In this document: piece after piece, positions 51,869 to 60,452 of the stretch
How positions within the stretch are numbered: position 1 is the stretch's first letter
How the letters are laid out: every line of letters begins with the position of its first letter
Assembly (NCBI GenBank): GCA_946558695.1
Contig: CAMNTQ010000012.1
Location: forward strand, 1 to 64,000
Reading direction: 5' to 3'
Length of the DNA: 64,000 nucleotides
DNA from: an uncultured Lachnospiraceae bacterium
Lineage (GTDB): Bacteria > Bacillota > Clostridia > Lachnospirales > Lachnospiraceae
Position numbers and translations under genes: made by a program
The notes under the pieces: generated by a model
Databases searched by the model: none
What the model was told of the DNA's origin: nothing
The model's input: only the letters and a program-made list of their open reading frames with translations

Positions 51869-53284
51869 TTATACAGGATAGCTTCCATTCTCCGTATCTG
51901 CTACGGTCTGGTCTATCTTTGTCTGCTGTGCTTCACGGTATTTGAAGAAATCCATCGCCACCTGCGGGAACAGTGCATAGGACAGTACGTCCTCGTCCTG
52001 CTGGCTCCACTGTGACATCTCGCCCCTCAACGTATCAAGCTCGTCCGCAATCAGATCTGCCGGACGGCATGTGATAATCTCTGCATCCTCGCCGAGAACT
52101 TTCTTTTTCACTTCTTCGTTGAACGGTTTTACAGTTGCGCCGTATTTTCCGCTCAAGACATCCTTTGTCTCTTTTGTCGCCATCTTATAGCGCTCGCCCA
52201 TGAGCACGTTAAATACTGCCTGCGTGCCTACAATCTGTGAGGAAGGCGTTACAAGCGGCGGCTCGCCGAGGTCCTTACGCACCTTCGGAACTTCCTCAAG
52301 AACGTCGTAATATTTGTCTTCCGCATTCTGCTCCTTAAGCTGTGAAGTCAGGTTGGAGAGCATACCGCCCGGCACCTGGTAAAGCAGCGTCTTAATGTTA
52401 ACGCCCATGTTCTTTGGGTTCAGGAGTCCGCTCTCAAGAGCTTCGTCTCGGATCGGGCGGAAGTAATCTGCAATTTCCGCAAGAAGATTTTGATCAAATC
52501 CCGTATCATAAGGCGTTCCCTTGAATGTCTCAACCATAACTTCCGTTGCCGGCTGGCTTGTTCCGAGGGCAAACGGCGACATCGCCGTATCGATCACGTC
52601 AACGCCCGCCTCCACTGCCTTCAGATAAGTCATGGAAGCAACCCCGGACGTATAATGCGTGTGAAGCTGGATCGGAAGGCTTACCGCCTCCTTGAGCGCT
52701 CCGATCAGCTCCGTTGCCTTATATGGAACAAGAAGTCCCGCCATATCCTTGATACAGATCGAATTCGCACCCATATCTTCGATTCTCTTCGCAATATCTA
52801 CCCAGTATTCCATCGTGTAGGCATCGCCAAGCGTATAGGAAAGGGCAACCTGCGCATCCGCCTTCTCCTTATTTGCCGCTGTAACTGCCGTCTGCAGATT
52901 GCGAAGGTCATTCAGACAATCAAAAATACGGATAATATCAATACCGTTTGCAACCGATTTCTGAACAAAATACTCTACTACGTCATCCGCATAAGGACGG
53001 TACCCCAGAATATTTTGTCCGCGGAACAGCATCTGAAGCTTTGTGTTCTTGAATCCGTCACGGAACTTCCGAAGTCTCTCCCACGGATCTTCCTTCAGAA
53101 AACGAAGAGAAGCGTCAAAAGTAGCGCCGCCCCAGCATTCCACTGAATGATAGCCAACTTTATCCATCTTATCAACGATCGGAAGCATCTGCTCCGTCGT
53201 CATACGCGTCGCAATGAGGGACTGATGCGCATCACGCAGGATCGTCTCTGTAATCTTAATTGGTTTTTTCTCTATTTCTGCCAT
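51869..53284 (-). CDS. Oxaloacetate decarboxylase alpha / 5S carboxyltransferase subunit
   Basis: A 471-residue TIM-barrel carboxyltransferase. ETILRDAHQSLIATRMTTEQ is the substrate/metal-binding opening; IQLHTHYTSGVASM carries metal-binding histidines and AMSPFALGTSQPA is a family signature. It ends without the biotin-carrier domain found in full OadA, matching the separate carrier gene at 54524. It moves CO2 from oxaloacetate (or gives it to pyruvate) onto biotin. Start ATG 53284 has GGAGG upstream; the frame is open to 53311. Confidence 0.9.
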   Translation of the reverse strand: MAEIEKKPIKITETILRDAHQSLIATRMTTEQMLPIVDKMDKVGYHSVECWGGATFDASLRFLKEDPWERLRKFRDGFKNTKLQMLFRGQNILGYRPYADDVVEYFVQKSVANGIDIIRIFDCLNDLRNLQTAVTAANKEKADAQVALSYTLGDAYTMEYWVDIAKRIEDMGANSICIKDMAGLLVPYKATELIGALKEAVSLPIQLHTHYTSGVASMTYLKAVEAGVDVIDTAMSPFALGTSQPATEVMVETFKGTPYDTGFDQNLLAEIADYFRPIRDEALESGLLNPKNMGVNIKTLLYQVPGGMLSNLTSQLKEQNAEDKYYDVLEEVPKVRKDLGEPPLVTPSSQIVGTQAVFNVLMGERYKMATKETKDVLSGKYGATVKPFNEEVKKKVLGEDAEIITCRPADLIADELDTLRGEMSQWSQQDEDVLSYALFPQVAMDFFKYREAQQTKIDQTVADTENGSYPV

Positions 53285-53314
53285 TTCATATCCTCCAAAA
53301 ATATTATTCAAGGT

Positions 53315-54466
53315 TTATATAACGCCAAAGATTGCCATAAATGTACCGGCCGCTACCGCCGTACCAATCACTCCCGCAACGTTCGGCCCCATCGCATGCA
53401 TCAGAAGGAAGTTGGTCGGATCCGCCTCCGCCCCTACCTTCTGGGATACTCTGGCTGCCATCGGAACTGCGGACACCCCGGCAGAACCAATCAGCGGATT
53501 TACCTTTCCATGAGTCGCAATACACATCAGTTTTCCGAAGAGCACACCGGCCGCCGTACCGACTGCGAACGCCACAAGACCGAGGATTACGATCTTGATC
53601 GTATCCCAGTTCAGGAAAGCTTCCGCACTGGTCGTAGCGCCGACAGATGTTCCGAGAAGGATAACGACAATATACATCAGCGCATTGGAGGCCGTCTCTG
53701 TAAGCTGCCTTACCACGCCGCATTCACGGAACAGGTTTCCAAGCATCAGCATACCCACCAAAGGAGCTGTCGTCGGAAGGATCATACATACTACGATCGT
53801 GACAATGATCGGGAACAGAATCCGCTCAAGCTTGGATACCGGCCGAAGCTGCTCCATCTTGATCTTACGCTCCTTTTCTGTCGTCAAAAGCTTCATGATC
53901 GGCGGCTGAATAACCGGAACAAGCGCCATATAGGAATATGCCGCCACCGCGATCGGCCCCATGATCGCCGTCTGCTGCAGCTTTCCTGCAAGGAAGATAG
54001 ACGTCGGTCCGTCCGCTCCGCCGATAATGGAAACCGCCGCCGCCGCTTTATCTGAGAATCCCATTGCCATTGCTCCCAGATAAGCCGTAAAAATACCAAA
54101 TTGTGCCGCCGCGCCTAAGAGAAAACTCTTGGGATTGGCGATCAGTGGTCCGAAATCAGTCATTGCGCCGACGCCCATGAAAATAAGCGACGGCAGGATT
54201 GCCCATTCGTCCAGAATATAGAAGTAGTATAAAAGTCCTCCTACTCCATTCGCTGATTCATCTGCATGCAGCATAATATCAGGATAAATATTAACCAGCA
54301 GCATACCAAAGGCAATCGGAACGAGAAGCAATGGCTCGAACCCATGTCGAATTGCTAAATATAGGAAAAAACATGCAACAGCGATCATGATCAGGTTTCC
54401 GCCCGTAAGATTGAGAAACGCTGTCTGTTGTATGAGGTTTCCTAATGTATTTGTGATATATTCCAT
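53315..54466 (-). CDS. Na+-transporting decarboxylase beta subunit (OadB/MmdB/GcdB)
   Basis: A 383-residue protein with nine or more membrane helices. VSIIGGADGPTSIFLAGKL and NPLIGSAGVSAVPMAARVSQ are the conserved regions carrying the Asp and polar residues of the Na+ path. It decarboxylates carboxybiotin and exports Na+. It works with any biotin-charging carboxyltransferase, so substrate cannot be set from this subunit. Lies between the carrier and 5S genes. Confidence 0.93.
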   Translation of the reverse strand: MEYITNTLGNLIQQTAFLNLTGGNLIMIAVACFFLYLAIRHGFEPLLLVPIAFGMLLVNIYPDIMLHADESANGVGGLLYYFYILDEWAILPSLIFMGVGAMTDFGPLIANPKSFLLGAAAQFGIFTAYLGAMAMGFSDKAAAAVSIIGGADGPTSIFLAGKLQQTAIMGPIAVAAYSYMALVPVIQPPIMKLLTTEKERKIKMEQLRPVSKLERILFPIIVTIVVCMILPTTAPLVGMLMLGNLFRECGVVRQLTETASNALMYIVVILLGTSVGATTSAEAFLNWDTIKIVILGLVAFAVGTAAGVLFGKLMCIATHGKVNPLIGSAGVSAVPMAARVSQKVGAEADPTNFLLMHAMGPNVAGVIGTAVAAGTFMAIFGVI

Positions 54467-54523
54467 TTTTTAACCTCCAGTCGTGTTCATTTCAAAAGAT
54501 TCATTCTTCTGACATGTCTCACT

Positions 54524-54889
54524 TTAGTTTAATGTAGCCAGTATTGCGCCAGCCTCAACCGCATCGCCGACTGCCGCGTCAATACTTGCAACTGTTCCGT
54601 CTTCTGGAGCCACAACCGGAATTTCCATCTTCATTGCCTCGATAATTACAACCGGGTCGCCTTTTTTCACGCTCTGTCCTACATTTGCCTCGATCTTAAA
54701 TACCTTTCCTGCCGCGCCTGCCTTCACTTCTATAGATCCCGCGCCTGCTGCGGCTTTCGGCGCTGCCTTAGGCGCCGCTTTTGGCGCTGCCTTAGGCGCC
54801 GCTGCCGCAACAGGAGCCGCGCCCGCGCCTTTTTCTTCCACTGTAACATCATATACATTACCGTTTACTGTGATCGTATAATTTTTCAT
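54524..54889 (-). CDS. Biotin carboxyl carrier protein (gamma/1.3S type)
   Basis: A 121-residue protein: N-terminal strand YTITVNGNVYDVTVEEKG, an Ala/Pro/Lys linker (APKAAPKAAPKAA), and a biotinyl domain with the modified lysine in IIEAMKMEIPVVAPEDG. It shuttles CO2 between the carboxyltransferases and the membrane beta subunit. The linker is made of short sequence repeats and may vary in length between strains. Confidence 0.93.
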   Translation of the reverse strand: MKNYTITVNGNVYDVTVEEKGAGAAPVAAAAPKAAPKAAPKAAPKAAAGAGSIEVKAGAAGKVFKIEANVGQSVKKGDPVVIIEAMKMEIPVVAPEDGTVASIDAAVGDAVEAGAILATLN

Positions 54890-54908
54890 CTTGATATCCT
54901 CCTAGATT

Positions 54909-55694
54909 TTACTTTGAATTCCATTTATTCGATGGACGGCGTCTGATACTTCTTACGAAAAATCCATCGGTGCTGATCTGTGCTTCTGCCTGCGCGGCCG
55001 CGATCGCCGCAGATATGACCGCGATCAGCTCCGCGTCGTCAACCTCGTCCTCGGCAGCAGGCACAGACGCTTCGACCGGCGCTGCCGTTTCTTTTACTTC
55101 CTGTGTCTCCTGCGGCTTCTTTGAAAACGCCGCCTGAATTGCCGGAATGAATTTAAACAGAGAAATAATAAATGCAATCAGTATCAAAACACTGAATACC
55201 GTTCCCATTCCAAGCACGGTGTTAAGTCCTGCGTTCTTTAAAATCTCGCCTGTCTCCATATTCGCGCTGACGTCCATACTCTCAAGCTTCGACTCACTGT
55301 CAAACATAAAAGAAATCACTGCATCGCGTTTCTCAAACTTCGCATCGGTGCTGACCTCAATCTTTCCATTGGCTGTCTTGAAGCTGTAGTCGCCATGCTC
55401 CACATAGCTTCCGCACTCTGCGATTCCTGCCTTCCAACTGTCAAGAACGCCTAAGAAACTCTCTGCCTCAAAGGGAAGTCCCGCCTCCGTAAGCTGCAGG
55501 TTAATGGCGAATTCCGACAGCTCGCTCCACTGTCCGAGCGCTGCCTCATCAGCCTCCGCACAATAGCCAATGAGGAAATCCGCTACCTGCGTAAGCGATT
55601 CCTCATCATACTGTGCGCTTTCCCGATTCCCGCAGGCAGAAAAGCAGAGCACAGCAGCGATCATGCACAATAATAAGCTAATTCTCTTCTTCAA
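54909..55694 (-). CDS. OadG-like decarboxylase subunit with lipoprotein N-terminus
   Basis: A 261-residue protein. Signal peptide with a lipobox (LCFSACGN, Cys21), an outer domain of about 140 residues, then one membrane helix with the OadG pattern (LGMGTVFSVLILIAFIISLF) and a C-terminal tail ending GFFVRSIRRRPSNKW. Ordinary OadG has only about 80-100 residues (helix plus tail), so the lipid-anchored outer domain is an addition. It anchors or assembles the alpha and beta subunits. Same operon, 14 nt from the carboxyltransferase gene. Confidence 0.85.
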   Translation of the reverse strand: MKKRISLLLCMIAAVLCFSACGNRESAQYDEESLTQVADFLIGYCAEADEAALGQWSELSEFAINLQLTEAGLPFEAESFLGVLDSWKAGIAECGSYVEHGDYSFKTANGKIEVSTDAKFEKRDAVISFMFDSESKLESMDVSANMETGEILKNAGLNTVLGMGTVFSVLILIAFIISLFKFIPAIQAAFSKKPQETQEVKETAAPVEASVPAAEDEVDDAELIAVISAAIAAAQAEAQISTDGFFVRSIRRRPSNKWNSK

Positions 55695-55708
55695 TTTGCC
55701 TCACCTCT

Positions 55709-57148
55709 CTAAACCGCACCATGCTTTTTCATCGGACGGTCCTCTCTTTTTGTGAATAACATCTCAAAAGCGCCGATCACATATTTCCTCGTATCAGCCG
55801 GCTCGATGATCGTATCAACGTATCCTCTTCTCGCCGCTGATAATGGGCTTGTCTGAAGCTCTCTGTATTCAGCCGCTTTCTCTTTTAATATCTCTGCGTC
55901 AGAGCCTGCATACATGATCTTTGCCGCCAGACCCGCATCCATCATGCCGATCTCTGCCGACGGCCATGCATATACCATATCCGCGCCCAACGCTTTGCTG
56001 TTCATCACTGCATAAGCGCTTCCGAACGCCTTGCCCACAACAACATTCACCTTCGGAACCGTCGCGTTGGCAAATGCATAGGTAAGCTTCGCCGCTGCCT
56101 TTGCAAGATGAGCCTCATCATATTCGGTGGCTGCAAATCCGGAAACATTCGTGATGGAAAGAATCGGAATGTTGAACGCATCGCAGAACGCAATGAACTC
56201 TGCTGCTTTCAGCGCACCGTCCGCTGACAGCGAGCCGTCAAACTCCGCCGCCGTCTCGGCTTCTTCATTATATATCTTTGAGCGGTTCGCAACAGCGCCT
56301 ACCGTCATGCCGTTCAGACGGATAAATCCTGTTACCATGTCCTTTGCAAAATCCTTCTTCGTCTCAAACAATGCAGATCCGTCCGAAATATCGGAAAGAA
56401 TGATCGCCGCGTCATCCGCCGCATTTTCAATATCCGCACAGACTCTGTTCAGATCATCCGTACACTCACTGTAAGAGCTGTCCTCTTCGTTGTTAGACGG
56501 AAGCATGCAGATAAGGGTGCGGATATTAGTAAGAATCTCTTCTTCCGTACCGGTTCCGTCTACAAGACCAGCCTTTTCGGTCTGATATTCTGCCGATGAA
56601 GTATTACATTTGGAGATATTGTTGTCTGCGATCGCATTCGGAGAATTTACAAATAATCTTGCTTTTGAACTTTCCATAAACGTAAAATCCGTAAGTGCCG
56701 GAACAAGGGAAAGCCCGCCGCCGCATGTCCCAAAAATTGCAGTAATCTGCGGCACTACGCCGGAAGCCATAGACTGCTTCAGATACAATATTCCAAAGGC
56801 ATTCAGCGCATCCGCCGCTTCCTGAAGCCTAAGCCCCGCGCAATCGATCAGACCGATCACCGGCGCTCCCATCTTCATTGCCATATCATAAATATTCACG
56901 ATCTTCTTCGCATGCATCTCGCCCATCGCTCCGTTCAGAACGGAAGCATCCTGGCTGTAAACATACACTAAATTCCCGTCGATCACACCGTAGCCGGTAA
57001 TGACGCCGTCTGCCGGGGTATCTTTTTCCCGCATGTTAAAATCAGTTGTTCTGGCTGTTACTGCCCCGCCGATTTCAACAAAGCTTCCTGCATCAAGCAG
57101 ATTCGCAATTCTTCTGCCTGCCGCATTTTCTGTTGCTATGTTGCCCAT
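55709..57148 (-). CDS. Acyl-CoA carboxyltransferase (12S / MmdA-like) subunit
   Basis: A 479-residue crotonase-fold carboxyltransferase: RIANLLDAGSFVEIGGAVTA, GLIDCAGLRLQEAADAL, IFGTCGGGLSLVPALTDF and SAYAVMNSKALGADMVYAWP. The family transfers CO2 between biotin and an acyl-CoA (methylmalonyl-, glutaconyl- or propionyl-CoA). It is first in an operon with the OadG-like, carrier, beta and 5S genes. Which acyl-CoA is used cannot be read from the sequence. GGAGG lies upstream. Confidence 0.9.
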   Translation of the reverse strand: MGNIATENAAGRRIANLLDAGSFVEIGGAVTARTTDFNMREKDTPADGVITGYGVIDGNLVYVYSQDASVLNGAMGEMHAKKIVNIYDMAMKMGAPVIGLIDCAGLRLQEAADALNAFGILYLKQSMASGVVPQITAIFGTCGGGLSLVPALTDFTFMESSKARLFVNSPNAIADNNISKCNTSSAEYQTEKAGLVDGTGTEEEILTNIRTLICMLPSNNEEDSSYSECTDDLNRVCADIENAADDAAIILSDISDGSALFETKKDFAKDMVTGFIRLNGMTVGAVANRSKIYNEEAETAAEFDGSLSADGALKAAEFIAFCDAFNIPILSITNVSGFAATEYDEAHLAKAAAKLTYAFANATVPKVNVVVGKAFGSAYAVMNSKALGADMVYAWPSAEIGMMDAGLAAKIMYAGSDAEILKEKAAEYRELQTSPLSAARRGYVDTIIEPADTRKYVIGAFEMLFTKREDRPMKKHGAV

Positions 57149-57178
57149 AGTCTAGCCCTCCATTTTCCTTACATATTA

Positions 57179-57260
57179 AAATTGGCCGTTATGAAACATG
57201 TAAAAGCATGACCAAATTTTTGCCAATTTATATTATATCCCCTTTTTTAAAGGTCTGCAA
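57179..57260 (-). promoter_or_regulatory. Promoter and inverted repeat of the decarboxylase operon
   Basis: TTGCAG (57260-57255), 17 bp, TATAAT (57237-57232): a good sigma-A promoter. In the leader, AAATTGGC (57229-57222, minus) and its complement (57186-57179) enclose about 35 nt, a possible operator or RNA hairpin. Confidence 0.65.
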
Positions 57261-57350
57261 CTACTTTTCCATCTATTGTCTCATATTTCACAAAATGAAG
57301 TTACCGTTCTCTCCGACTCTGCGGATGGCACGAGAGTGAACGAATAACAA

Positions 57351-57396
57351 AATAAAAGCCTGCGGGGTAACAAATGCATGATGAACCCCCGCAGGC
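57351..57396 (-). terminator. Terminator of the YcxB-like gene
   Basis: On the minus strand GCCTGCGGGG (57396-57387) pairs perfectly with CCCCGCAGGC (57367-57358), then TTTTATTTTG. It follows the stop at 57421. Confidence 0.8.
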
Positions 57397-57420
57397 CAAT
57401 TTTGTATTACAACAGCCGTT

Positions 57421-58020
57421 TTACCGTAATTTTTTTATTTTATTTTTTACATTCGGACATCTTTCCAGCAGAAAATTTTTAAACTCTTCCATATCCCCAT
57501 CTATAAGTGCTTCTTTCGGAAAACCGATGACAGCTCTTATATTTTTATCCGTTTTGATCACAATCCCGAATGCGCGCTCCGACTCCAGCAATTTTATGGC
57601 ACGTCCATAATCGAATGCACGCGTCTTGATCTTCGTCACGCTCTCAAAACGATCCTCATAAAAATCTATCTGCGAAGTAATGTTTTTTCCGTTTTTCTCT
57701 CTCCGGAATTTATACATCTCTTCCGCATCCCCGGCAGCCGTCGCCCGGACCGCTTTTCTCCAGACTGTTTTATTTATAATCATAGCCGCAGCGGCAAGCG
57801 CCGCCCATGCGGCCAAAAATTTCACAAAAAATAACAAAAGCCCCGGCAGCGTACCCCCGCCCGGATCTCCGTAAATAAACATAAACACAAGCACAAATAT
57901 TCCCAGCGCCGCCGCGACAAACCGCATCGTGATCTCACTGTTATCTACATCAAACAATTCGCAGACCGGTTCCAGCGTCTCTGCTGTCTCTTCATATTTT
58001 ACCCGGTAACTATATGCCAT
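57421..58020 (-). CDS. YcxB-like membrane protein, 199 aa
   Basis: Two membrane helices (about 33-50 and 62-82: VAAALGIFVLVFMFIYG, FLAAWAALAAAAMIIN), then a cytoplasmic beta-rich region (TSQIDFYEDRFESVTKIKTR…IRAVIGFPKEALIDGDMEEF), which resembles the YcxB-like C-terminal domain. Single gene with its own terminator. Function unknown. Confidence 0.8.
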   Translation of the reverse strand: MAYSYRVKYEETAETLEPVCELFDVDNSEITMRFVAAALGIFVLVFMFIYGDPGGGTLPGLLLFFVKFLAAWAALAAAAMIINKTVWRKAVRATAAGDAEEMYKFRREKNGKNITSQIDFYEDRFESVTKIKTRAFDYGRAIKLLESERAFGIVIKTDKNIRAVIGFPKEALIDGDMEEFKNFLLERCPNVKNKIKKLR

Positions 58021-58074
58021 AATTCCATCCTTTCTGTCTGTAATTTTACAGTTCAGAAATATTCCTTCCTGCCA

Positions 58075-58124
58075 AAAATAAGGGTACCGCCTGACAGCCA
58101 GTCACCGGCCATCCCACGATACCC
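58075..58124 (-). terminator. Terminator of the POT transporter gene
   Basis: On the minus strand GGGTATCG (58124-58117) pairs with CGGTACCC (58089-58082), one G-U pair, loop with further pairing, followed by TTATTTTTG. It lies about 22 nt after the stop at 58147. Confidence 0.6.
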
Positions 58125-58146
58125 CCAGCTTATGTAAGAATAAAGA

Positions 58147-59496
58147 CTATTCTCCTTCTACCATTCTGTCAACCTTGCCAGAGAATGCGAACATGATCAC
58201 ACCACAAGCAATGATCACAATTGCAACCATACCATAACCCTTGATGAAATCCATCTTGGACAGTACTTTATAAAGCTCTGCACTTCCCTTTGAAGCAAAG
58301 AAGATTGCCAATGGCCAGATACCAAGCAGTGTTCCGAGCAGTTTCTTCGGAGCATATTTGCTGATGAAAGAGTTTCCAAGAGGTGAGAAGATAACCTCGC
58401 CCACTGTCATAGAAACCGCTGCCAGCACGATAATCCAAATACCTACCGGTTCCTTTGTTCCTGAACCTGCAAGGATAGCAGCTAATACCATCGTTGCCGG
58501 CGTAAGGCCAAGGATAATGATTCCAAGCGCCGTCTTCTTAAACATACCGATATCTCCCTGCGGTCTCTGTCTCATCTTTGCCCAGATTCCTGCAAATACA
58601 GGACACAGGATGATACAAAGCAGACCGTTCATGGAGTCAAACCATGCAGTCGGCATCGTAAAGGAACCGATGTTCCAGTTTGCCCAGCCAAGACCAGCCT
58701 CGCTTGTCGGACCGAACTCGAAGTATACCGGGTTGTATACCATATACCAGATTGTCCAGAAAATACCGGAGAAGATCGTTACGATGATGATAGAAATCAC
58801 GCGGTTCTTCTCAAGCTTCGTAAGCGGAGTCGTATCCTTCTCTTCCTTATTAACATCCTCTACACGATTATCAACAAGGAACGGCTTCTTTCCGGCATCG
58901 CCGAAGAATCTCATACCGAACAGCCACCATAAGCAGTCAACGAACAGAGCGATTCCGCAGACAAGGAACAGCATACGGTATCCAGCAGCCTTTGCAAGCA
59001 GTGACAGGAATGTCGTTCCGCAGAAAGAACCGATGTTTACGAATGAGTACTGAAGACTGAAGACGGTATCCAGCTCATCCGCATCAGCGAGCGGGAACAG
59101 ACGTCCGTTGATACCAGATACGTTTCCTTTAAAGAAACCAGTACCAACCGCAACAAGAATAACCATTGCCCAGAGCATTCCGATTCCGTTTGCTTTCCAC
59201 GCGCACAGATAACCAAGTCCCATCAGGATTTCTCCAACCGGAACAAGAAGACGCGGGCTGATCCAGCGGTCAGCAATATATCCTCCGATAATAGGAGTGA
59301 TATAAGTAAGAGCTACGAGGTTCGCCGACATTGTCGCTCCTACTGTCTTATCAAGACCAAGACCGCCATTTACTGCCTTTGCAGCAATGAAGATTGTGAG
59401 TCCCCATTTCGCCGCGTAGTATGCAAGACGCTCGAACGTAAATGACAAGCTACATACATAAAAGCCAAATGGAAATCCCTTTTTTGTGTTTCCCAT
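58147..59496 (-). CDS. Peptide MFS transporter (POT/PTR2 family)
   Basis: About 449 residues and at least 12 membrane helices. FTFERLAYYAAKWGLTIFIA is the first-helix proton/substrate motif of POT carriers; FFKGNVSGINGRLFPLADAD and the late VGEVIFSPLGNSFISKYAPK are also typical. It imports di- or tripeptides with protons. Start ATG 59496 (MGNTKKGF) has GGAGG nine nt upstream; the frame is open three codons further. Single gene. Confidence 0.92.
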   Translation of the reverse strand: MGNTKKGFPFGFYVCSLSFTFERLAYYAAKWGLTIFIAAKAVNGGLGLDKTVGATMSANLVALTYITPIIGGYIADRWISPRLLVPVGEILMGLGYLCAWKANGIGMLWAMVILVAVGTGFFKGNVSGINGRLFPLADADELDTVFSLQYSFVNIGSFCGTTFLSLLAKAAGYRMLFLVCGIALFVDCLWWLFGMRFFGDAGKKPFLVDNRVEDVNKEEKDTTPLTKLEKNRVISIIIVTIFSGIFWTIWYMVYNPVYFEFGPTSEAGLGWANWNIGSFTMPTAWFDSMNGLLCIILCPVFAGIWAKMRQRPQGDIGMFKKTALGIIILGLTPATMVLAAILAGSGTKEPVGIWIIVLAAVSMTVGEVIFSPLGNSFISKYAPKKLLGTLLGIWPLAIFFASKGSAELYKVLSKMDFIKGYGMVAIVIIACGVIMFAFSGKVDRMVEGE

Positions 59497-59694
59497 GAGT
59501 TTCACCCTCCAAACTATAAATTTTGCTTTTATTTGGTAAAGTATGACAAATAAAAGCTTTTGACACTATGATGTTATCACAATACTTCCAAAAAGACAAC
59601 AAAAACTTTTAAGGAAAACTTAAGTTTTCACATTGTTAAATTTATAATTATTTTAGGAGTCCATATTTTCCGGCTCTTTAAAGCATCCGCGGGC

Positions 59695-60450
59695 TTAAAG
59701 CTCTGCCATGCGCCCTAGTATCCTCTGGTAGAACTCCTCCTGGTCTCCATTTTTTTCCAGAACGTCCAAGATATTTCCGTCCTTAAGGAACAGAATCCGG
59801 CTGCAGTTGCTCGCAATCTGCGGGTCGTGCGTAACCATGACGATCGTCTTTTTATACTCGTTATAGATTCTGTTCAGCGCCTCGATCACAATCTTTCCCG
59901 ATTTTGAATCCAGATTCCCGGTAGGCTCGTCCGCCAGAATCAATTCCGGCCGGTTAATCAGCGCCCGGCAGATGGCCACTCTCTGGCGCTCTCCTCCGGA
60001 AAGCTCATACGGATATTTCTTGATCAGATGCGTAATCTGAAAATGTCCGGCATGTTCTTTGGCTCCCGCAAAGCAATCCTCTTCTTTCGCCTTGTCTAAA
60101 ATCATGGGCAGCATAATGTTTTCCTCTACCGTCAGACTGTCCATCAGATAGAAATCCTGAAAGACAAATCCAATCTCGCGGCGCCGGATGTCCGCAAGCT
60201 CATCCATCCACAGCTCGTCCACCTTCCGTCCCTTAAAATACAACCGTCCGCCGGACGGCTTGTCAATCAGTCCCAACAGCTTTAAAAGGGTCGTTTTGCC
60301 GCAGCCGGATTTCCCCATGATTCCTACAAACTCATTCTCTTCAATCTGGAAATTCAGCCCCTTTAACACCTTTATCATGCCGTCCTCTTGATTCGGAAGC
60401 TTGTAATTGCGTACCAGCTCCTCTACTTTTAATACACTTCCCATACCCAT
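59695..60450 (-). CDS. ABC exporter ATP-binding subunit (system 4)
   Basis: A 251-residue ATPase: Walker [11 protein letters not shown]-loop [20 protein letters not shown], signature [15 protein letters not shown], Walker [18 protein letters not shown], switch His MVTHD. Same LolD/MacB group as the others. It follows the permease gene by 2 nt; here the permease comes first, the reverse of systems 1-3. No two-component genes adjoin. Confidence 0.94.
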   Translation of the reverse strand: MGMGSVLKVEELVRNYKLPNQEDGMIKVLKGLNFQIEENEFVGIMGKSGCGKTTLLKLLGLIDKPSGGRLYFKGRKVDELWMDELADIRRREIGFVFQDFYLMDSLTVEENIMLPMILDKAKEEDCFAGAKEHAGHFQITHLIKKYPYELSGGERQRVAICRALINRPELILADEPTGNLDSKSGKIVIEALNRIYNEYKKTIVMVTHDPQIASNCSRILFLKDGNILDVLEKNGDQEEFYQRILGRMAEL

Positions 60451-60452
60451 AC

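Noticed and set aside
53147-54055. 302-codon frame opposite the decarboxylase beta subunit
   Set aside because: Shadow of the conserved membrane protein; Arg/His/Cys-rich and without a ribosome site.
54730-54815. Short repeats as a regulatory element
   Set aside because: They encode the Ala/Pro/Lys linker of the biotin carrier, a normal feature of that protein.
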